Origin: Halobacterium zhouii
GTDB lineage: Archaea > Halobacteriota > Halobacteria > Halobacteriales > Halobacteriaceae
Assembly: GCF_021249405.1 (NCBI RefSeq)
Contig: NZ_CP089594.1
Span: 124,001 to 188,000, forward strand
DNA: 64,000 nt
Reading direction: 5' to 3'
Shown: in pieces, positions 48,846 through 57,717 of the stretch
Numbering within the stretch: position 1 is the stretch's first letter
Layout of the letters: each line of letters starts with the position of its first letter
The notes under the pieces: model-generated
Database searches by the model: none
Told to the model about the DNA's origin: nothing
The model's input: the letters and a program-made list of their open reading frames with translations, nothing else
Position numbers and translations under genes: made by a program

Positions 48846-50054
48846 CTACGACGTTCGACCGGCGAGGAGTTCCTCGAGAGAGTTTTTGACGTCCTGGACG
48901 AACGGCCCGGGGTCGTCGAGTGAGAAGTTGTCGAAGCGCGGGTACCGCGCGACCGTGTACGCCACCTCGAGCATCGATCCGGCCAGCGACGGCCGGGGGG
49001 CGAGCGGGTTGTCCTCGGTGAGGACGCTGTGGAGGAACAGCGCCTCGCCCCGGAGCAGGTGGCCGCGGGCGCCCACGTCGTACCCCGACTGGATGGCGTT
49101 GGCCGCGTCCACCGCGAGCAGCCAGTAGTAGTACGGCAGGTCGACGCCGGCCTGCACGGTGAACGGGAGCGACGTCCAGAACCGGGGGTTGATCTCCATG
49201 AGCCTGTACTCGCCGGTCGCGGGGTCCTTGAGGAACTCCACCATCGCCAGCCCGTGCCAGTCGAGTTCCCCGAGGAGGCGGCGGCCCGCGGCCTCCAGTT
49301 CGGGGTCGTCGATGGCTTTGCGGTACGCGCTCGCGCCGCCGCTGTACCGGTAGCCCCGGAGCTGCTGGTGCTGGAAGCTCGCGACCGGTTCACCGTGGTC
49401 GCACAGCGCGAAGAACGCGTACTCGTCGGAGTCCCGGACGTACTCCTGGACCAGCGGGACGTGTCCGACGTCCTCGAGGTAGGAGTCGATGTCCGGTTCC
49501 TCGCCGGCGGGCACGTACTGCGTCGAGGTCTGGTGGCGGTGTGTCTCCTCGAAGGAGTCGTGGTACTCCGCGGCGTTCAGCGTGAACCGGGGCTTGACGA
49601 TGACCTCCTCGCTCCAGTCATCCCACTCGTCGAGCAAGCCCGTCTCCGGGGCGCCGACGTCCGCCGCGTCCGCCGCGTCGAACAGGCGCACGCGGTCCTG
49701 GACGCCGCGCAGGGTGTCGAGTGTCGGCCACACGGTCTCGACGTGCTCGCCGAACTCACGGCGGTACTTCGCGAGTACGTACGTGTCGACTTCCCTGACA
49801 GGGATGATGGTCACGACGTTGTCGCGCGCCGCCAGCGACAGCAGCGCGTCGGCGTAGGCGTCGACGTCGTCGGTGGGGTCAGGGACGGTGTGCGTTTCCT
49901 CGGCGTACTTCGAGTGGAGGCCCGGCGAGTGTTCGTGCTCCGAGACCGCTATCGTCGGGACGTTCCGTCGGCCGAGCGAGCGGAGACACGCGACGCTGCT
50001 CGGCGCGCGGGCGAGCGCCGGAACGACCACTGCGTTACCTTCTGTGTGGGTCAC
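48846..50054 (-). CDS. ATP-grasp ligase
   Basis: The 402-residue protein has an N-terminal Rossmann-like part (AVVVPALARAPSSVACLRSLG) and an ATP-grasp domain with VIVKPRFTL, a P-loop-like stretch, QEYVRDSDEYAFFAL, and the Mg-binding YRLMEINPRFWTSLP. ATP-grasp enzymes couple ATP to acyl phosphate formation and peptide or amide bond making. Related proteins in surface-glycan clusters resemble carbamoyl-phosphate synthase-like enzymes that add amino acids to sugars or carry out amide ligation. It is convergent with the PP-loop gene (about 160 bases between) and divergent from the GT2 gene. Confidence 0.8.
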   Translation of the reverse strand: MTHTEGNAVVVPALARAPSSVACLRSLGRRNVPTIAVSEHEHSPGLHSKYAEETHTVPDPTDDVDAYADALLSLAARDNVVTIIPVREVDTYVLAKYRREFGEHVETVWPTLDTLRGVQDRVRLFDAADAADVGAPETGLLDEWDDWSEEVIVKPRFTLNAAEYHDSFEETHRHQTSTQYVPAGEEPDIDSYLEDVGHVPLVQEYVRDSDEYAFFALCDHGEPVASFQHQQLRGYRYSGGASAYRKAIDDPELEAAGRRLLGELDWHGLAMVEFLKDPATGEYRLMEINPRFWTSLPFTVQAGVDLPYYYWLLAVDAANAIQSGYDVGARGHLLRGEALFLHSVLTEDNPLAPRPSLAGSMLEVAYTVARYPRFDNFSLDDPGPFVQDVKNSLEELLAGRTS

Positions 50055-50448
50055 TGCTTCGGGTGATACTCCAGCAGGCGACGGCTTTGTTACGAGCGCC
50101 TTACAGCGAAGGGGGTACCAATCCGGTTCCCTACTGGTCAGTCCGTGAAACGGACGCGGACACTCTCCGGTTCACTGGGTCGTCTGTCGAACGGCCCCGT
50201 GAACCCGGCGATTTCGTCGCTCTCCGTGCCGTTCCGAGAATACACCGGTGCCGTCGCGGCGGCCGAAGCGGCCGCCGGGCCGGTGCTGAACGCGCGCGAG
50301 GAGGGCGCTGTCGAGCGGCCGGGCAGTAGACCAATCATATCCAGGAAAACCCACCAGTAACAATGGCGCACTGGGTTGATGGGTGTTCTACGGACTGCCA
50401 GTCGGGTCGGTCGCGCCGTCGACACTGGCCTGCCTCCATCGGCCACAA
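50055..50448. other. Non-coding or doubtful stretch between ATP-grasp and GT2
   Basis: About 390 bases between divergent starts. Short frames exist on both strands (plus 50063-50329, minus 50138-50446), but their residue make-up is Arg-rich and unlike the acidic local proteins. I see no repeat or RNA. It probably holds both promoters. Confidence 0.45.
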
Positions 50449-51501
50449 ATGTACAAACAACACACCGTCGCAGTGGTCATCACGGCGTACAACGAGCGAA
50501 ACTTCGTGGGTGACGTCGTCGACACGGTCCCCGGGTTCGTCGACCGCGTATACGTGATCGACGACCACTCGACGGACGGCAGCTGGGCGGAGATACAGCA
50601 GGCAGCGGCCGCCACGAACGAGCGCACGGACGAGACGGGCGACGACAGCGAGCGCGTCGTGACGATTCGGCACGACCGGAACCGGGGCGTCGGTGCCGCC
50701 ATCAAGACCGGCTACCGGCGAGCGCGCGCGGACCGGATGGACGTCACGGCGGTGATGAACGGGGACGGGCAGATGAACCCCGACATCCTCCACCGCATCG
50801 TCGACCCCGTCGTCGAGGGGCGCGCAGATTACGCGAAGGGGAACCGCCTATTGAGCCGCGACCACGTCCGGAGCATGAGCGTCTGGCGGCGCTTCGGGAA
50901 CGGCGTGCTGACGCTGTTGACGAAGTTCGCCTCCGGATACTGGAAGACGATGGACCCCCAGAACGGGTACACCGCAGTGTCACTCGACGCGCTCGACGCG
51001 CTCGACGTGGACGGGCTCTACGACGACTACGGCTTCCTGAACGACGTACTCATCACGCTCAACGCGCACGCGATGCGGGTGGCAGACGTCGAGATGGAGG
51101 CCCACTACGGCGACGAGGAGAGCACCATCGCGTACTCGCGGTTCATCCCGAACGTGTCGATGCTCCTCCTCCAGGGGTTCCTGTGGCGGCTGAAGGTCAG
51201 GTACCTCGTCTACGACTTCCACCCGCTGGTGGCGCTGTACGGCATCGGCGTGGTGGGCCTGGGCGGCCTGGCCGCGCGGGTCGGTGTGGCGGCACTCGGG
51301 GGCGTCTCGGCGCCGTCCGCGCTCGCGATGCTCGCCGTCCTTCTGGTCAGCGCGTTCGCGCTCACCCTCGGGACGACCTTCGACCTGGCGAACAACGAAC
51401 ACCTGGAGCACGCGGAGTTCGCGGAGGAGGCCGGCGACCGCGTCGAGCGGTCGCCACGTGGCAGCGCGACGCGGTCGCAGCTCAACGCGGAGACCGACTG
51501 A
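50449..51501 (+). CDS. Family 2 glycosyltransferase with C-terminal membrane helices
   Basis: The GT-A start is VAVVITAYNERNFVGDVVD, then VIDDHSTDGSW, NRGVGAAIKTGYRRA and the metal-binding MNGDGQMNPD, as in dolichol-phosphate mannose or glucose synthases. The C-terminal 90 residues hold two hydrophobic helices (LVALYGIGVVGLGGLAARV, LAMLAVLLVSAFALTLGTTF), anchoring it to the membrane. It probably makes a lipid-linked sugar donor or transfers a sugar to a lipid. I chose the ATG at 50449 (MYKQHTVAVV); a frame upstream reaches 50383. Length 350. Confidence 0.88.
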   Translation: MYKQHTVAVVITAYNERNFVGDVVDTVPGFVDRVYVIDDHSTDGSWAEIQQAAAATNERTDETGDDSERVVTIRHDRNRGVGAAIKTGYRRARADRMDVTAVMNGDGQMNPDILHRIVDPVVEGRADYAKGNRLLSRDHVRSMSVWRRFGNGVLTLLTKFASGYWKTMDPQNGYTAVSLDALDALDVDGLYDDYGFLNDVLITLNAHAMRVADVEMEAHYGDEESTIAYSRFIPNVSMLLLQGFLWRLKVRYLVYDFHPLVALYGIGVVGLGGLAARVGVAALGGVSAPSALAMLAVLLVSAFALTLGTTFDLANNEHLEHAEFAEEAGDRVERSPRGSATRSQLNAETD

Positions 51502-51620
51502 TGTGTGGCGAAACACGGGGTTCGACGCATGTGTAGACGTGATTCAGCCCAGCCCGGCGAGCGCACTCGTGGCATCGTTCCGGCGAGAGAGACAGCGACC
51601 CGCCTGGGGTGTGACGGCAG

Positions 51621-52673
51621 GTGACCGCGGCGTCGACGCGGTATCTGGTGTTCACGAACACCCCCGCGCACGTCCACCTGTACAAGAACATGGTCGCGGA
51701 ACTCCGCGACGAGGGCCACGACGTGCTCGTGCTCGGCCGGGCGTACGGCTGCACGGAGGACCTGCTCTCGTACTACGACATGCCATACGAACTCTACGGC
51801 GGCCAGTCGCCGTCGTTCCGGTCGCTGGTGACGAACGTCCCCTCGCAGTTCACCTCGATACTCCGGCGCGTCCGCGCGTACGACCCGGACGTCGTCTTCG
51901 GTCGGGGGTCGTACGCGGCGTTCGCCGGCACCGTCAGCCGAACGAGGACGATACTCGTCGTCGACTCGACGCCGTACAACGTCGGCCCCATCGTCTCCAG
52001 TGCGTTCGTCCATCGCGTGCTCACGCCGGATTCGTACGGCCGGAACCTCGGCGCGAACCACGACCGCTTCCGCGGCGTCAAGGAGTGCGCGTACCTGCAC
52101 CCGGACGTGTTCTCGCCCGACCAGTCGGTGCGCGCCGACCTCGGAGTCGGGTCGTCGGAGCCGTACGTCGTGGTCCGTCTCAACGCCTACGACTCCGTCC
52201 ACGACGTCGGCCTCGGCGCCGGCCCCACGACGGACCGGGTCGCGCTCCTGGAGCGCCTCGCGGAGCACGCGACGGTCTTCGTCTCCGACGAGAGCGAGAC
52301 CCTCGACCTGTCGACCCTCGACGCGCGCCGATTCGACCTCCACCCCGCTCGGATACACGACGCGCTCGCGGCCGCCAACCTCGTCGTCACGGACACGGGC
52401 ACCATCGCGACGGAAGGCGCGCTGCTGGGGACACCCGCCATCCGCTTCATCGACGAGGACGAACCCGCGATGGGGGAGTTCGAGGAACTCGAGGCCAACG
52501 ACCTGCTCGTCCAGCACACCGACCTGGCGGACGTGCTCGCGGACGCACAGTCGATTCTCGAGAGCGAGAGCGAACGGGAGCGCTGGCAGCGCCGCCGTGA
52601 CGAGTTCATGGCGAGCAAACCGAACCTGACGCGGCGGCTGCTCGACATCGCAGTCGACGCAGCGCCGCAGTGA
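51621..52673 (+). CDS. DUF354 protein (UDP-sugar epimerase/glycosyltransferase-like fold)
   Basis: It starts at a GTG at 51621: VTAASTRYLVFTNTPAHVHL. DUF354 proteins have the two-Rossmann fold of UDP-GlcNAc 2-epimerases and GT-B glycosyltransferases; here HVHLYKNMVAELRDEGH and DLVVTDTGTIATEGALLGTP fit the second domain nucleotide-binding site. It is 350 residues and lies 119 bases after the GT2 gene on the same strand. It may add or isomerise a sugar in the same pathway. The exact reaction is not predictable. Confidence 0.8.
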   Translation: MTAASTRYLVFTNTPAHVHLYKNMVAELRDEGHDVLVLGRAYGCTEDLLSYYDMPYELYGGQSPSFRSLVTNVPSQFTSILRRVRAYDPDVVFGRGSYAAFAGTVSRTRTILVVDSTPYNVGPIVSSAFVHRVLTPDSYGRNLGANHDRFRGVKECAYLHPDVFSPDQSVRADLGVGSSEPYVVVRLNAYDSVHDVGLGAGPTTDRVALLERLAEHATVFVSDESETLDLSTLDARRFDLHPARIHDALAAANLVVTDTGTIATEGALLGTPAIRFIDEDEPAMGEFEELEANDLLVQHTDLADVLADAQSILESESERERWQRRRDEFMASKPNLTRRLLDIAVDAAPQ

Positions 52674-52686
52674 CGGGGCGTCGGCG

Positions 52687-54354
52687 TCAGTCGTCGACCA
52701 GTTGCCCGTAGAGAAACTGGACGGCGCCGTCACTGCGGTGGTCGGCGGTCGGGCCCGACGACGCGCTGGTTCCGTTCGCCGCCCCGCCGTCGGGCGCGTC
52801 GGCCGCCGTCCGACTCAGTCCGAACAACTGCCCGGGGCCGGGGTCCGACCCGGACACGAGTGACGCGTCGACGCAGAACGTGCCGTCCCTGGTCGACGCC
52901 AGTGGCTGGTCCGCGCCGGCCGGTCCGCCACCGCGCAGCGTCACCCCGTCGAGGCGGACGAGACAGTCATCGGTGGACTCGGGAACGGTGACAAGGAGCG
53001 GGAAGCGCTGGGCGTCGATGGTGCTGTCCGTCACCGTGCACGACGCGAGGCGCTCGAGGCGGATGCCGTCCGCTCCGGATTCGGGCTGGTCGATGGTGAC
53101 GTTCCGGAACGCACAGCCATCGCGGCCGACCACGTCGACCGCTTCGACGTCGGAGAGGCCGCCGGTGATGGTGGTGTTCTCGACGGTAACGTGCCACTCC
53201 GCCGGGAGTCGGTCGAGAGACGGCATCCAGGTGGCGTCGTACTCCTCCTCGGGCGCCTCGGCGACGATGCCGGGGCGCGGCACGGACGACGTGATGTCGC
53301 AGTCCCGGATGGTCACGCGCCCGAACTGGCCGTTGACGACGACCGCGCCCTGGGTCTCGCTGTGCGTGAGGTTGTGGGCTTCTATCGTGCAGTTCTCTAT
53401 CACCGCGCCGTCCCCCTCCTTCAGCCAGATACCACGCAGCAGGCGGTTCCGCGGGGGCATGTACTCAGGGATGCCGGTCACGCGCACCGTGACGTCCCGT
53501 ACGATCGCGTCAGTCGGCGCGTTCCCGCCACCGATGCGCACCTGGGCAATGGCGTTGTTGGCGTACTCGCCGCCGACGATCCGGAGCGGGCCGCTGTGCG
53601 CCGACGCGTAGAGACCCTCCTTTCCCCACCCCTTCATCACGCAGTCTCGGATGGCGAGTGACCCTGCCGCCCGGTCGGGGTCGTAGAAGTCCCGCTGGGG
53701 GAACACGAACGCGCCGCCGGCGTTGCGCGCGCCCTTGCTGAGGTCGACGTTCTCGAGTTCCAGTGACGTGTCTTCGCCCTCGACCATGAGCGTGAACCCG
53801 AACGTCCGCTGGTGGACGTCCACGAACCCCTCGACCGCGTAGTTCCGCAGGCGGTTGGTGCCGCCCGTACACTTCAGGTCGACCGCCGCCGCCTCGTTCT
53901 TCCCGGAGTTGTCGACGGTAAAGCCCTCGACGTGGACGTCCGCGACCCGTCGCAGCGACAGGTAGATGTTCTTTCCCTTCTCGGCGATGTCGAAGGTCGC
54001 GCCATCCCCGACCATGCCGAAGTTCTGGACGTCCTGTATCACGACGGAGCCGACGCTGTACTGGCCCTCGGGGAAGTAGAGCAACGTGTCGTCGCCCGCG
54101 AGTTCCTCGACTGACTCGTCGATTCTGGTCTCTCCGGTCGGGTCGATTCCCTCCTCGACAACGTCGTACACGTGGTCGAATCGCTCGCTGACTGTCGGGC
54201 CAGGGCCGGAGGTTCCGTCCGGGCCATCGCCGGTCCCGGGGGACGTCGGCCGGTCGTCCGTCTCGGAACGCTCCCCATCCCATGGGGTCGAGCAGCCAGC
54301 GAGGAATGGGAGGGACAACGCCGCCGCCTGGAGGAACCGACGCCGGTCGTTCAT
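52687..54354 (-). CDS. Tat lipoprotein with right-handed beta-helix
   Basis: The N-terminus MNDRRRFLQAAALSLPFLAG ending GC is a twin-arginine signal with lipobox. After a Pro/Gly/Thr-rich spacer, the body of about 440 residues has repeated short beta-rungs and Asn-ladder patterns (VSVR-like repeats, NNAIAQVRIGGGN, VTVENTTITGGLSD), typical of pectate-lyase-like beta-helices. The N-terminal DPTGETRIDESVEELAGDDT is a pectate-lyase-type cap. It may cut or bind the surface polysaccharide made by this locus. No catalytic residue is certain. It is convergent with the DUF354 gene. Confidence 0.82.
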   Translation of the reverse strand: MNDRRRFLQAAALSLPFLAGCSTPWDGERSETDDRPTSPGTGDGPDGTSGPGPTVSERFDHVYDVVEEGIDPTGETRIDESVEELAGDDTLLYFPEGQYSVGSVVIQDVQNFGMVGDGATFDIAEKGKNIYLSLRRVADVHVEGFTVDNSGKNEAAAVDLKCTGGTNRLRNYAVEGFVDVHQRTFGFTLMVEGEDTSLELENVDLSKGARNAGGAFVFPQRDFYDPDRAAGSLAIRDCVMKGWGKEGLYASAHSGPLRIVGGEYANNAIAQVRIGGGNAPTDAIVRDVTVRVTGIPEYMPPRNRLLRGIWLKEGDGAVIENCTIEAHNLTHSETQGAVVVNGQFGRVTIRDCDITSSVPRPGIVAEAPEEEYDATWMPSLDRLPAEWHVTVENTTITGGLSDVEAVDVVGRDGCAFRNVTIDQPESGADGIRLERLASCTVTDSTIDAQRFPLLVTVPESTDDCLVRLDGVTLRGGGPAGADQPLASTRDGTFCVDASLVSGSDPGPGQLFGLSRTAADAPDGGAANGTSASSGPTADHRSDGAVQFLYGQLVDD

Positions 54355-54658
54355 CGTACGTTACCGTGCGCCGTATGGCACATTGTAACAGCCCCGTTAT
54401 CTAGCGCGCGGCGGTGCTACCGGCGGCGGTACGAGACGATTAACGGCGTCCGAGAGACGGTATTCAGAGCGTACAGTCGGTAACCGAAGTCAGATTCCAG
54501 TAGGACCACGTTATTTCGACGGTCTGTACGAACGTCAACAAACCACCGGCCGACACCGAGCCGGTAACGTTCTCGTAACGAACTAGCTGTTATCCGAGAA
54601 CAAGCGGTACAGAGCCCGTAACAACCCTTATCTGCGTAATGGGCTCTTACTGTGCTCC
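54355..54658. other. Divergent promoter region of two beta-helix genes
   Basis: 304 bases between divergent starts. TTATCT near 54627-54632 is about 29 bases before the plus-strand gene at 54659. On the minus strand GTTACAATG (plus strand 54381-54389) is about 31 bases before 54354. An inverted repeat occupies 54569-54601. Confidence 0.45.
54569..54601. promoter_or_regulatory. Inverted repeat GTTCTCG...CGAGAAC
   Basis: Perfect 7-base arms at 54569-54575 and 54595-54601 are separated by 19 bases. GTAACG is repeated close to the left arm. It could be an operator for the beta-helix gene starting at 54659. Confidence 0.35.
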
Positions 54659-56485
54659 ATGGCACGAGACAGCCCCGAGAAAGAACTACCTACCAATCAC
54701 TCCGACAGCGACGCCGGAGTTTCGCGTCGGTCGTTCCTTCGACTCGGGGCCAGTACGGCGGCAATCGCCGGCCTCGGCGGTCTTGGCGCCGTTTCTCGAG
54801 CGTCGGCCCAGACACTCGATGCGGTCGAGAAAGGGGCCGACCCGAGCGGTAACGAACCGATAAACGACGTCGTCTCCTCGCTCTCGTCGGGCGACACGAT
54901 GACATTCCCGTCCGGCGAGTACCTCGTCTCCGGTAATCTCGAGGTACCCGCGGACAACGTCACGCTATCGGGCACGGACGCGACACTCCGGTTCGCGGAC
55001 GGCGGCCTCCGCCTCTCCGGGAGCGGTTGGACCTTCGAGGGGTTCGAGGTGGACTTCTCCGAGCAAGATAGTTTCAGCGTGAACGTCCTCGAGGGTAGCG
55101 ACTGGACGTTCGGCAACGTCGTCTTCCGTGGTACCCGCGGCGCGGCCGGCAACAACACGCTGCTGTCCCCGCGCGTCCCGTCCGGGTCGTCCGCGCTGAT
55201 GCACGACGTGTACGCCCACGAGGGGGCCGCCGAACCGGGCGAGTCCTCCGGGTCGAAGCTGATGTGGTCGGGCAGCGACATGGCGGGGTCGCTCACCATC
55301 CGCCGCCTCTGGGGCGAGCACTGGGCCGAGAACACGACGTACCTCTCGGACGCGCCCGGGTCGATCACCTTCGAGGACTGTTTCTTCCGGAACACGAACG
55401 TGGCCGGCGTGCGCGGCGCGAAAGACGTCGTCGTCCGCGGGTCGACGTTCGTCAAGAGCGGCCCGATTCCGGTCCAGCCGAGCCTCAACGGCCCCGGAAC
55501 GGGCGGCGCCGTGATGCGTGGCATCTGGTGCAATATGAGCCGCTCGGACGGCGGCCAGTTCGTCATCGAGGACAACGACTTCCACTACACGTCGGCGTCC
55601 TCGGCGGGTCCGATGGTCTCCATCGACGGCCCCGGCGAGTCGGTGAAGCTCTCGAACAACCGCTTCCACAGTTCCTTCGAACTGTCGGCCGTGCAGGGCG
55701 GCGGCTCCACCAGCGTGACCGGCAGCGGGAACGAGATCTCGGGCGGCGCGACCGCCTCCGGTCAGGGAGGGATGTTCACGCGCACGAGCGGCGAGGCAGC
55801 GAGCGCCACGCCGCCGATGCCGAAGCCGCCGAAGGAGGGCCAGACCCCCGGCGGCGACGACGGCACAGCTAAAAAAAAGGACAGCGCTGAGACCGACGAC
55901 TCGACGGTAAGCACGGACGGAACGACGAGTACGGACGGAAAGACGCTGACCATCGCCGGCGACGGCGACGCCACGACGAGCGCGACGTTCACGTTCGCCG
56001 TCTCGGGGACCCTCGAGCACCTCACGCCGGAGGACGCCGTCAAGCAGCCCGGCCACGGCGTCGACGGAACGACCGCGACCGGTGACGTGTGGTCCGGCGA
56101 GGAGAAGTACCGCTTCACGGGCGACGTCACCGACTTCCAGGTCGACGGTCCGGCGACCGTCTCGCTAGAGGGCCAGCAGATCAGCGTCCAGGAACTGCTA
56201 TCGTCGACGTCGAGTGGTTCGACTAGCGACGGCACGACCAGCGACTCGCTCACGAACACCATCGTCGTGAACGGCACGGGGCCCGAGACGACGTACAGCT
56301 TCACGGTCTCCGGCGACCTCCAGAAACACGAGACGCTCGGCTCCCAGAACGCGGGCGACGTGGTCGACGGCTCCACCGCCACCGGCGCCGTCTACGGCGG
56401 CGTCGACGCGTACCGCTACTCGGGCGAACTCGAGAGCATCGACCTGTCGGGGTACGCGGTCGTCCAGCTCCGGGACGACAACTGA
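54659..56485 (+). CDS. Tat-exported beta-helix protein with two C-terminal beta modules
   Basis: The N-terminus has RRSFLRLGASTAAIAGLGG, a Tat signal without lipobox. A pectate-lyase-like cap (KGADPSGNEPINDVV) leads into a right-handed beta-helix of about 330 residues. A Pro/Lys/Asp/Ser-rich linker then precedes two related C-terminal modules of about 75 residues each, sharing a pattern of TFAVSGTLEHL or SFTVSGDLQKH, then GTTATGDVWSG or GSTATGAVYGG and YRFTGDVTDF or YRYSGELESI. These modules may bind a glycan or the S-layer. Length 608. It is exported and likely acts on the same surface polysaccharide as the lipoprotein partner. Confidence 0.82.
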   Translation: MARDSPEKELPTNHSDSDAGVSRRSFLRLGASTAAIAGLGGLGAVSRASAQTLDAVEKGADPSGNEPINDVVSSLSSGDTMTFPSGEYLVSGNLEVPADNVTLSGTDATLRFADGGLRLSGSGWTFEGFEVDFSEQDSFSVNVLEGSDWTFGNVVFRGTRGAAGNNTLLSPRVPSGSSALMHDVYAHEGAAEPGESSGSKLMWSGSDMAGSLTIRRLWGEHWAENTTYLSDAPGSITFEDCFFRNTNVAGVRGAKDVVVRGSTFVKSGPIPVQPSLNGPGTGGAVMRGIWCNMSRSDGGQFVIEDNDFHYTSASSAGPMVSIDGPGESVKLSNNRFHSSFELSAVQGGGSTSVTGSGNEISGGATASGQGGMFTRTSGEAASATPPMPKPPKEGQTPGGDDGTAKKKDSAETDDSTVSTDGTTSTDGKTLTIAGDGDATTSATFTFAVSGTLEHLTPEDAVKQPGHGVDGTTATGDVWSGEEKYRFTGDVTDFQVDGPATVSLEGQQISVQELLSSTSSGSTSDGTTSDSLTNTIVVNGTGPETTYSFTVSGDLQKHETLGSQNAGDVVDGSTATGAVYGGVDAYRYSGELESIDLSGYAVVQLRDDN

Positions 56486-56589
56486 CCGTCGATTCCGGTG
56501 GGCCGCTCCATCAGGCCCGGTGAGCCGCTCCACCGGACCGGTAAGCCGCCCATACCAAAGCCGCCGGCGCGGGACGTGCTGACTACTGT

Positions 56590-57555
56590 ATGCACTCCGC
56601 GACAGCGGCCACTCGCCACGACCCGCTGACTATCCTGTCACTCACCCCCGCGCTCGGCTCTCCGTTCTACCGCACGCAGATTTCGTCGCTCGAATCCCTG
56701 AACGTCGACAGCGAACCGCTCCCCGTACCCGGCGAAATCGACGTGAGCGACGCCAACGCCAATCGGTCGGTGCGCGACTACCTCCGATACCTGGGGCGCG
56801 TCCGCCGCGCCGTCGACGACCGCCACGACGTCGTGCACGCGAACTACGGCCTGACAGCGCCCCACGCGCTCGCGCAGTCGACGGCCCCCGTCGTGCTGTC
56901 GCTTTGGGGAAGCGACGTGTTCGGGCGGTTCGGCTGGCTGAGCAAGGCGTGCGCGCCGCTGTGCGACGAGGTAGTGGTGATGTCCGAATCGATGGCCGAC
57001 GAACTGCCCTGCGATGCGACGGTCATCCCGCACGGCGTCGATCTCGACCGGTTCGCGCCCCGCCCGCGGAGCGACGCGCTGGCGGAGATCGGCTGGGACC
57101 CGGACGCGAAACACGTCCTGTTTCCGGCGCCGACCGCCCGACCGGAGAAGGACTTCCCGCGCGCGTGGCGGGTGTACGACGCGGCCTGCGACCGCCTCGA
57201 TGAGCGCGTCGTCCTGCACGCGCCGGACGGCCAACTTCCCCACCACGAGATGCCTGCGGTGATGAACGCCGCGGACGCGCTGCTTCTCACCTCCCGTCAC
57301 GAGGGGTCGCCGAACGTCGTCAAGGAGGCGATGGCGTGTAACCTCCCGGTGGTCTCGACGCCCGTCGGGGACGTCCCCGAGCGACTCGACGGCGTGTCGC
57401 AGTCGGCGGTCCACGCGGACGACGATGACCTGGCGGACGCCCTCGCGACGATTCTCGCGGACGGCCGGCGCTCGAACGGCCGGGACGCCGCCGCCGCGGT
57501 CAGCGTCGAGCGGACCGCAGCGCGGTACCGTGACGTGTACGACCGCGTGCGCTGA
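56590..57555 (+). CDS. Family 4 glycosyltransferase
   Basis: The C-terminal half has the GT4 marks VLFPAPTARPEKDFPRA (donor-domain start), ADALLLTSRHEGSPNVVKEA with the E-x7-E signature, and PVVSTPVGDVPE. The N-terminal half holds GSPFYRTQISSLESL and VHANYGLTAPHA, the acceptor-binding domain. There is no membrane helix, so it works on the cytoplasmic face. It probably adds a sugar to the growing glycan. Length 321 is slightly short for the family. Start ATG at 56590. Confidence 0.87.
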   Translation: MHSATAATRHDPLTILSLTPALGSPFYRTQISSLESLNVDSEPLPVPGEIDVSDANANRSVRDYLRYLGRVRRAVDDRHDVVHANYGLTAPHALAQSTAPVVLSLWGSDVFGRFGWLSKACAPLCDEVVVMSESMADELPCDATVIPHGVDLDRFAPRPRSDALAEIGWDPDAKHVLFPAPTARPEKDFPRAWRVYDAACDRLDERVVLHAPDGQLPHHEMPAVMNAADALLLTSRHEGSPNVVKEAMACNLPVVSTPVGDVPERLDGVSQSAVHADDDDLADALATILADGRRSNGRDAAAAVSVERTAARYRDVYDRVR

Positions 57556-57717
57556 GGTGGGCCGGGGCAAGAGTACGACCGCGCGCTGAAATGGGACAGG
57601 GCTGAATGATGGCTGTGATACCCCGTGCAGGCGCGGGGAAAACGGACGCTACCGCGACGCTTCGCGCGTACGGACCTCGTTACAATAGGGTCCGGAGGGG
57701 AAGCAGTGTCAAGTTCG

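Noticed and set aside
50063..50446. Short frames on both strands between ATP-grasp and GT2
   Set aside because: They overlap each other and are Arg-rich without a family match.
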